A stretch of DNA of 64,000 bases. Origin: DAISKN01 sp964553925. GTDB taxonomy: Bacteria > Acidobacteriota > Vicinamibacteria > Marinacidobacterales > SMYC01. The stretch lies in the NCBI GenBank assembly GCA_964553925.1, contig CAZKNR010000328.1, positions 9,053 to 73,052 of the forward strand. The letters are read 5' to 3'. Position numbers and translations under genes: made by a program. Below the pieces are notes generated by a model. That model did no database searches. It was not told the origin of the DNA and worked only from the letters and a program-made list of their open reading frames with translations. Shown here in pieces: positions 58,978 through 64,000 of this stretch. Positions within the stretch are counted from its first letter, which is position 1; each line of letters opens with the position of its first letter.

Positions 58978-59660
58978 CTCCTCTCGTCGAGACCCTCTCG
59001 GCCCGGCGGGTCCATCGCTCGACCGGCAAGGAGGTCGTGGCCCTCGATTCCGTGAGCGTCCGGATCGACCGGGGGAGCTTTGTCGCGGTGATGGGGCGTT
59101 CGGGCTCGGGGAAATCGACGCTACTGAACCTCATCGGTTGCCTCGACTTTCCCACCAGCGGCAAGATCCTTCTGGACGGAAAAGACGCCGGGGCTCTCGA
59201 CGATCGCGCGCAGAGCCGGCTGCGGAATCGAATGATCGGGTTCCTCTTCCAGTCGTTCAATCTCATCCCGCAGATGACGGTGCGAGAGAACGTCGAGACG
59301 GCGCTCATCTACAGCGACCGGCCAGAGGTCGAGTGGAGGGAGCGGACGGACGGCCTGCTCGATAGGCTCGGAATCCTGGAGCGCGCTACCCACAGGCCGG
59401 GAGAGCTCTCGGGCGGTGAGGCGCAGCGAGCGGCGCTCGCCCGGGCTCTGGTCAACGGGCCGGAGCTCCTTCTCGCCGACGAGCCCACGGGGAACCTGGA
59501 CTCGCGGACGGGAGCGGAAGTGCTGGAGCTTCTCGCTGAGCTTCCCGCCGAAGGAAGGACGCTGGTCCTCGTGACGCACGACCCAGCGATCGCCGAGAGG
59601 GCCGACCGCGTCCTCACGATTTCGGACGGACGGCTCGAGAGCGACCGCCGCGTTCGATGA
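58974..59660 (+). CDS. MacB-type ABC transporter ATPase
   Basis: 228 aa. Walker A GRSGSGKST, Q loop FLFQSFNLIPQMTVREN, signature LSGGEAQRAALARAL, Walker B LLLADEPTGNLDS and switch His in LVTHD. The LolD/MacB subgroup powers mechanotransmission export or lipoprotein release. Start TTG 58974 overlaps the adaptor stop (TTGA). Confidence 0.94.
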   Translation: MTPLVETLSARRVHRSTGKEVVALDSVSVRIDRGSFVAVMGRSGSGKSTLLNLIGCLDFPTSGKILLDGKDAGALDDRAQSRLRNRMIGFLFQSFNLIPQMTVRENVETALIYSDRPEVEWRERTDGLLDRLGILERATHRPGELSGGEAQRAALARALVNGPELLLADEPTGNLDSRTGAEVLELLAELPAEGRTLVLVTHDPAIAERADRVLTISDGRLESDRRVR

Positions 59661-59772
59661 CCCACGGCTTTCCGCTTACGACCGCAGAAAAATGGCGCAT
59701 CGACCTCAGGGTATGGACCTGTGGATTCGCTGGACTCGTCGCGAGGTGAAATAGAATGAGTCGCAGGCCTCG

Positions 59773-61005
59773 ATGACGACGAAGAGCCTGATCCAGCTTG
59801 CCGTTCGAGGGCTCACGCTTCACAAGCTGAGGTCGACCCTCTCCGCGCTCGGGATCGTCTTTGGCGTGGCGGCGGTGGTCGCTATGCTTTCGGTCGGAGA
59901 GGGGGCGCGGCGCGAGATCCTGGCGGAGGTCGGACGATTGGGAGTCAACCGGGTCACCGTCCGGGCCGGGTCGCTTTCGCGCTCGACCGAAGTGGAAGCA
60001 GGGAAGCTCCAATCCCCGGGCCTCTCGCTCGCGGACGCCGACGCCATCTCCGAGGTTTCTCCCAACGTCCTGAGCCTCGCGCCCGTTCGAACGGCGTCCG
60101 TGCAGATCGCGAACGGCGAGAGACGAGCCGAGGCGACCCTCCTCGCCACGACTCCCTCGTTCGCGCGAACCGAGGAGCTGGCTCTCGCCGGCGGGCGCTT
60201 CGTTGCCGACGCCGACGTCTCGGACGCGAAGCGGGTCATCGTGCTCGGTCATGAGCTCCGGGAGCTCCTCTTCCCCTATGACGAGCCCGTCGGCTCCGGT
60301 GTCCGAATCGGAGGTGAATGGTACTCGGTGGTCGGGGCGCTCGAGCCCCGAGAGCGCTCCCGGCAGGGTGGCCAGGGTGGCCAGGGTGGAATGATGTCGG
60401 GGCGCAACCTGAACCGCGTCGCTTTCATCCCGCTCTCCTGCCTCCCGCGCGACAGGGGACTGCTGGACGAGATAGCCGTCCGGATCGACGACCCGGGAAA
60501 GGTGCGCGACTCCGCGAGGCTCATCGAGAGCGTCGTCCGCCGCAGGCACCGGGGCGCCCTCGACTTCGAGCTCGTGGTTCCGCAGGAGCTTCTCGCGGGC
60601 TACGAGCGCGCCCGGTTCCAGTTCAACGTCGTCGTGGGCGCGGTCGCGGCGCTCTCGCTTCTCGTGGGGGGCATCGGCATCATGAACATCATGCTCGCGA
60701 ACGTGAGCGAGCGCATTCGTGAGATCGGAATCAGGCGGTCGCTCGGCGCGAGTCGAGAGGACATCACCCGCCAGTTTCTCGCCGAGGCCCTGTTGTTGAC
60801 GACGGTCGGTGGGGTCGCGGGGATCGTGCTGGGGTTCGCTCTCGCGCTCGGCATCTCGATCTACGCCGGCTGGCCGACGGCGGTGAGCCTGCGCGCGATC
60901 GCGGCGGCTCTGGTCCTCGCCGCGGCGACAGGAATCGGATTCGGTCTTTACCCGGCGATGCAGGCAGCGCGCTCGAGCCCTGTCGAAGCTTTGCGGCGGG
61001 AATAG
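59773..61005 (+). CDS. MacB/FtsX-family ABC transporter permease
   Basis: 410 aa. N-terminal helix (LHKLRSTLSALGIVFGVAAVVAML), a large periplasmic MacB-PCD domain (about 45-275), then three C-terminal helices with the FtsX motif NIMLANVSERIREIGIRRSLGASREDITRQFL. Works with the ATPase 112 bp upstream; this gap may hold a promoter. The periplasmic domain has a QGGQGGQGG insert from a 9-bp repeat (60364-60390). Confidence 0.93.
   Translation: MTTKSLIQLAVRGLTLHKLRSTLSALGIVFGVAAVVAMLSVGEGARREILAEVGRLGVNRVTVRAGSLSRSTEVEAGKLQSPGLSLADADAISEVSPNVLSLAPVRTASVQIANGERRAEATLLATTPSFARTEELALAGGRFVADADVSDAKRVIVLGHELRELLFPYDEPVGSGVRIGGEWYSVVGALEPRERSRQGGQGGQGGMMSGRNLNRVAFIPLSCLPRDRGLLDEIAVRIDDPGKVRDSARLIESVVRRRHRGALDFELVVPQELLAGYERARFQFNVVVGAVAALSLLVGGIGIMNIMLANVSERIREIGIRRSLGASREDITRQFLAEALLLTTVGGVAGIVLGFALALGISIYAGWPTAVSLRAIAAALVLAAATGIGFGLYPAMQAARSSPVEALRRE
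60364..60390. repeat. 9-bp tandem repeat inside the permease gene
   Basis: Three units of CAGGGTGGC/A, in frame, encoding Gln-Gly-Gly repeats within the periplasmic domain. Same period as the repeats in the SDR and exonuclease genes. Confidence 0.9.
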
Positions 61006-61012
61006 AAGACGA

Positions 61013-61033
61013 GGGGGATATCCCGTATCCCCC
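61013..61033. terminator. Bidirectional hairpin between converging operons
   Basis: GGGGGATA, loop TCCCG, TATCCCCC: a perfect 8-bp stem located between the permease stop (61005) and the converging aminotransferase stop (61037), with TTCTT after it on the plus strand. Position and symmetry suit a two-way terminator. Confidence 0.6.
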
Positions 61034-61036
61034 TTC

Positions 61037-62209
61037 TTATGCCAGGATTCTCTCCAGCACTTCCGCGACGGTTTCGAGATCTCTCGCGTCGATGGTTAAC
61101 GGTGGGAGGAGCCTCAGGACTTTCGGGCCGGCGGCGAGGGCTAGCACTCCTGAGTGCGCCAGCGCATCGAGGTGGGGGGCGACCCGGTCTCGAAGCTGGA
61201 CCCCGATCATCAAGCCCAGGCCGCGGACTTCCTCGATCACCGGCGAGTCGATCTTTCGGAGCCGTGCCAGCCATTTCCGGCCCTCTTCGCTCGCTCGTTC
61301 TGGGAGGGCGTCTTCGAGGAGGCGGTCGAGCACGCGGTTCGCGACCGCGCAGGCCAGGGGATTTCCGCCGAACGTGGAGCCGTGCGACCCCACGGGCGCC
61401 TGGATTCGATCGCTCGTGAGGAGAGCCCCCATGGGAAATCCTCCGGCGATGGACTTCGCGAGGCAGAGCATGTCGGGCTCGAGGCCGAAGTGCTCGCAGG
61501 CGAAGAGGCGCCCGGTACGGCCGAAGCCCGTCTGCACTTCGTCGACGATGAGGAGGATGCCGCGCTCGGCGCAGAGCTTCGCCACCGTCGCGACGAAACG
61601 AGGATCGGCGGGGTGCACGCCGCCCTCGCCTTGCACGAGCTCCAACAGCACGCAGCCGACGTCGTCCGTCAGATCCCGCTCGAGCGAATCGACGGCGTTG
61701 TAGGGAGCGAAACGGACGCCCTCGAGGACCGGGGCGAACATCTCGTGATGCTTGGGCTGGAAGCTCGCGCTCATCGCACCGAAGGTCCGCCCGTGAAAGC
61801 TCCGCTTGAAGGAAACGATGGCGCGCCGGCCGGTGGAAAGGCGCCCGAGCTTGAGCGCCGCCTCGACGGACTCCGTTCCCGAGTTGCAGAAGAAGACCCG
61901 GCCGAGGCTCCTAGGCGCGAGCTCCACGAGCCGCGACATCAGGCGGGCTTTCTCCTTGTGGTGGAACGCTCCGGTCGCGCACATGAGCTCCGCCGCCTGC
62001 GCGTTCAGCGTCTCGAGGACATCGGGGTGCGCGTGGCCCAGATTCAAGGCCCCGTGGCCGCTCATGCAGTCGATGTACTCGCGTCCTTCGTCGTCCCAAA
62101 GACGCGATCCCCGGCCTCGAACCAGCGTGATCCCGCGTTTCCCGTAGACGTCGAGCTCGTAGCGGTCCTGGAGCGATCGGGCGTTGATTCCAGCTGCTGT
62201 CGTGTTCAT
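61037..62209 (-). CDS. Acetylornithine/LysW-lysine aminotransferase (class III)
   Basis: 390 aa. PLP aminotransferase: FFCNSGTESVEAALKLGR, SFHGRTFGAMSAS, VDEVQTGFGRTG and the Schiff-base Lys in CLAKSIAGGFPMG. With kinase and reductase homologues beside it, it is the ArgD/LysJ step that makes ornithine or lysine still attached to a protecting group. ATG 62209 gives MNTTAAGINARS; ATG 62218 or 62248 in the same frame would overlap or approach the kinase stop. ATGAGCCC is duplicated in this start region. Confidence 0.9.
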   Translation of the reverse strand: MNTTAAGINARSLQDRYELDVYGKRGITLVRGRGSRLWDDEGREYIDCMSGHGALNLGHAHPDVLETLNAQAAELMCATGAFHHKEKARLMSRLVELAPRSLGRVFFCNSGTESVEAALKLGRLSTGRRAIVSFKRSFHGRTFGAMSASFQPKHHEMFAPVLEGVRFAPYNAVDSLERDLTDDVGCVLLELVQGEGGVHPADPRFVATVAKLCAERGILLIVDEVQTGFGRTGRLFACEHFGLEPDMLCLAKSIAGGFPMGALLTSDRIQAPVGSHGSTFGGNPLACAVANRVLDRLLEDALPERASEEGRKWLARLRKIDSPVIEEVRGLGLMIGVQLRDRVAPHLDALAHSGVLALAAGPKVLRLLPPLTIDARDLETVAEVLERILA

Positions 62210-62225
62210 TGGGCTCATTGGGGGC

Positions 62226-63017
62226 TCATTCGACGACCGTCCCTTCAAGAGAAAGCGCGGAGCGAAGGGGATGGGGGAGCCGTCCGTCTCCGACGACGAT
62301 CCGGCGGCATCCCGAGTCCATCATTTTGCGAAGGGCCATGAGCTTTCGCCGGAACCTCCCCGAGGAATCCCGCTCCCTCGTTTCGATCTCATCCCGGCCG
62401 AGGGTTTTTAGCAGGCTCTCGGGCCTCGTGGGATCGCTCAAGAGCCCCGGGGACTCGATGAGCTGCACCACGACCTCCGCGCGCAGCGTTCTCTGGAGAA
62501 GCGCCGTGACGTCGTCGTTCTCGGTGTTGATGGCGCGGCCCTCCTCGTCGAGGATGGGCACGGTCACGACCGGGGTGTAGCCGGCGCCGAGAAGAAGCCC
62601 GAGGAGCGCGGTGTTAACCGAGACAGGCTTTCCCGAGTCGTCGTGAAGGAGACGGCGGCGACCGTTGTCGGCGACGCGAATCCCGCGGTTGCGCCTGCCC
62701 CGGATGAGGGCGCCGTCGAGCCCGGTGAGGCCGATGGCGTTCACACCGCTTCTCTGGCAGAGAGCGACGAAGCGCTTGTTCACGAGACCGGCGTAGGCCA
62801 TGGTGAGAACGTCAAGGGCCTCGGCGTCGGTGAAGACGCTCTCGACGCCGGATTCCGAGATCACGGTCCGCTTGGGAACTCCGAGCCGCGCCGCGAGCTC
62901 GTCGCGGGCGGCGTTGGCGCCATGGACCACGACGGCGGGCTCTCCGAGCTCCCCGAGGTCGAAGGCGATGCCCTCGAGATTGACGCTCGCGCCCCCGCCT
63001 ACCTTCACGAGAATCAT
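62226..63017 (-). CDS. Amino-acid kinase of the LysZ/ArgB family
   Basis: 263 aa. Begins MILVKVGGGASVNLEGIAFDL and VVVHGANAARDELAARLG, and continues with NAIGLTGLDGALI and INTENDDVTALL. This short, N-terminally compact form resembles the LysW-aminoadipate/glutamate kinase (LysZ) more than free N-acetylglutamate kinase, whose motif is usually VVVHGGGP. It phosphorylates the side-chain or terminal carboxyl of the protected substrate before the reductase acts. Confidence 0.87.
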   Translation of the reverse strand: MILVKVGGGASVNLEGIAFDLGELGEPAVVVHGANAARDELAARLGVPKRTVISESGVESVFTDAEALDVLTMAYAGLVNKRFVALCQRSGVNAIGLTGLDGALIRGRRNRGIRVADNGRRRLLHDDSGKPVSVNTALLGLLLGAGYTPVVTVPILDEEGRAINTENDDVTALLQRTLRAEVVVQLIESPGLLSDPTRPESLLKTLGRDEIETRERDSSGRFRRKLMALRKMMDSGCRRIVVGDGRLPHPLRSALSLEGTVVE

Positions 63018-63022
63018 CGGCC

Positions 63023-63649
63023 TCAGAGCACCCGGGTCTCGCCGTTCGCCATCGGCCGGAAGCTCTCGTCGAGCGGCTCCGAGGAGACCCCGGTCAGATG
63101 TCCCGTGCGGTAGTGGAGCGTGAAGTAGTCCGGGCTCTCGGCGAAACGGCAGTGAGCGTAGATCACCGAACCGTCGGTGAGAGCGACGTTCATGGCCCTC
63201 ACGTAGCGCGAGCGGGAGTGTACGAGCCGGTCGGTAGTGGCGAGGGCTTCCGCGAAATCGTTCCGCCCCCGTTCGAGGATCAGATGAAAGATCTTCTCCG
63301 CGCCGATGCGGCCGGGCGCTCTCAGCCGGACGCCGCGAAGCTCTCCGTTGAAGACGAAGCTCACGTCTCCTCGATAGAACGGCATGTTGTTCTCGACGTC
63401 GATTCCCTCGTTCCGGAATGCACTCCGGGCGTGAACGACGAGGACGTCGACCTTCCGGGGAAGCGGCGGCGAGTCTTCCCAGACGGGGGTGAGGCTTTTG
63501 TACCGCTCCCAGCGGCCCGAGGCCCGCATCGCCATCCCGAAACCGTGGCCCTGGAACTCCGGGCTCGTTCGGCAGCGCTCCCGGAAAGAATCCACGACCG
63601 GGGATGGGTCGAAACCGTCGGGGCTCCGGAGGATGAGGAATCGGCACAT
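63023..63649 (-). CDS. Class II glutamine amidotransferase-like protein
   Basis: 208 aa. Ntn-type glutaminase domain with N-terminal nucleophile Cys2 (MCRFLILRS), FQGHGFGMAM, VVHARSAF and VSFVFNGELRG, where classical enzymes have HNG. YafJ/EgtC-like size. It lies between the LysZ-like and LysY-like genes, 5 bp from the former, so probably belongs to the pathway, but no known LysW-pathway step uses such an enzyme. Confidence 0.85.
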   Translation of the reverse strand: MCRFLILRSPDGFDPSPVVDSFRERCRTSPEFQGHGFGMAMRASGRWERYKSLTPVWEDSPPLPRKVDVLVVHARSAFRNEGIDVENNMPFYRGDVSFVFNGELRGVRLRAPGRIGAEKIFHLILERGRNDFAEALATTDRLVHSRSRYVRAMNVALTDGSVIYAHCRFAESPDYFTLHYRTGHLTGVSSEPLDESFRPMANGETRVL

Positions 63650-63660
63650 GGGCACGGAAA

Positions 63661-64000
63661 TCAAAGCGGATGAAGGCCGGCGAACCCGAGTCCGGTCGTC
63701 TCGTCGAGGCCAAGCATGAGGTTCATGCATTGCACCGCCTGGCCTGCCGCGCCCTTCATGAGGTTGTCGATGGCGCTCATCACCACCACTCTTCCGCTCT
63801 CTTCGTCGAGCTCGAACCCGACGTCCCCGAAGTTCGTCCCCGCGAGAAGCTTCGGGTCGGGATAGCGATGGGTCCCCTGGCGCTCTTTCACGATACGCAG
63901 GAAGGGCTCGCCGCGATAGGCTTCGCGGTAGATCCTCCACAGATCCACCTCGGTGACCGGGCCCTTCGAGAAGACGTGGCTCGTGGCCACCGCACCGCGC
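63661..64000 (-). CDS. N-acetyl-gamma-glutamyl-phosphate / LysW-aminoadipate-semialdehyde reductase (LysY/ArgC), partial
   Basis: Only the C-terminal 112 residues are inside the window; the frame is open to the right edge. RGAVATSHVFSKGPVTEVD, YREAYRGEPFLRIV, GTNFGDVGFELDEESGRVVV and MSAIDNLMKGAAGQAVQCMN match the C terminus of ArgC/LysY reductases. It reduces the acyl phosphate made by the LysZ-like kinase to a semialdehyde for the aminotransferase. Confidence 0.93.
   Translation of the reverse strand, partial: RGAVATSHVFSKGPVTEVDLWRIYREAYRGEPFLRIVKERQGTHRYPDPKLLAGTNFGDVGFELDEESGRVVVMSAIDNLMKGAAGQAVQCMNLMLGLDETTGLGFAGLHPL

Noticed and set aside
1..64000. CRISPR arrays, insertion sequences, prophage, tRNA or rRNA genes
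   Set aside because: No regularly spaced repeats, transposase or integrase genes, or tRNA/rRNA-like sequences were found by reading; a tRNA scan was not possible here.

Overview
The window is high-GC DNA with almost no spare space and many ATGA, GTGA and TTGA gene overlaps. LpxD, a TolC-type outer-membrane channel and a secretin-like fragment indicate a Gram-negative envelope. DUF4388 (PATAN) signalling proteins, a C25 (gingipain-type) protease, an amino-group-carrier (LysW-type) biosynthetic cluster and sigma-54 promoters would suit Acidobacteriota or a similar deep-branching high-GC phylum. That placement is inference; no rRNA or other decisive marker lies here.

The most notable feature is selenium use. 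Two genes that look broken by in-frame UGA codons are better read as selenoproteins. One is a small glutaredoxin-like protein at the left edge (17-235, minus), with UGA where the first redox Cys should be and a second UGA two codons before the final stop. The other is an iodothyronine-deiodinase-like protein (4459-5109, minus) with UGA inside the family's FGSxT-U-PP motif. Each main UGA is followed, with the loop starting 17 to 19 nt downstream, by a hairpin carrying a G in the first two apical-loop positions, as expected of a bacterial SECIS. A fused 2Fe-2S/molybdopterin hydroxylase resembling selenium-dependent xanthine dehydrogenase (19667-22237) adds a possible third selenium protein. No selA, selB, selC, selD or Se-cofactor accessory gene (yqeB, yqeC, mocA) is in the window.

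1-27.7 kb is mostly catabolism of purines, pyrimidines, hydantoins and amino acids. It holds a Nudix hydrolase, an SDR, an ornithine-cyclodeaminase-like enzyme, a hydantoinase coupled to the deiodinase-like gene, an aldehyde dehydrogenase, a luciferase-like oxidoreductase, two fold-type-II PLP enzymes, an SsnA-like aminohydrolase, the molybdenum hydroxylase, D- and L-type carbamoylases, a beta-ureidopropionase and an NCS1 permease. The set resembles the E. coli yge/ssnA/hyuA region. ClpB, an M1 peptidase and a DUF4058 protein interrupt it.

27.7-35.1 kb carries signalling genes (FHA-DUF4388, receiver-GGDEF-EAL), malonyl-CoA decarboxylase, SRPBCC and roadblock-like proteins, TatA, a secretin fragment, LarE and a LysW-like protein. 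35.4-45.4 kb has a large secreted C25 protease behind a perfect sigma-54 promoter, a penicillin-acylase-family enzyme, MoaC, MoeA and LpxD. 45.5-54 kb is a tightly packed unit of Ser/Thr kinase, secreted protein, glycosyltransferase, B12/radical-SAM protein, carbamoyltransferase and membrane glycosyltransferase, probably building or decorating a surface molecule. 54.1-61 kb holds a PKD-domain secreted protein and a four-gene MacAB-TolC-type export system. 61-64 kb is a LysJ/LysZ/amidotransferase/LysY cluster for lysine or arginine synthesis, cut by the right edge.

Recurring small-scale features are in-frame 9-bp tandem repeats inside several genes and two families of dispersed intergenic repeats.
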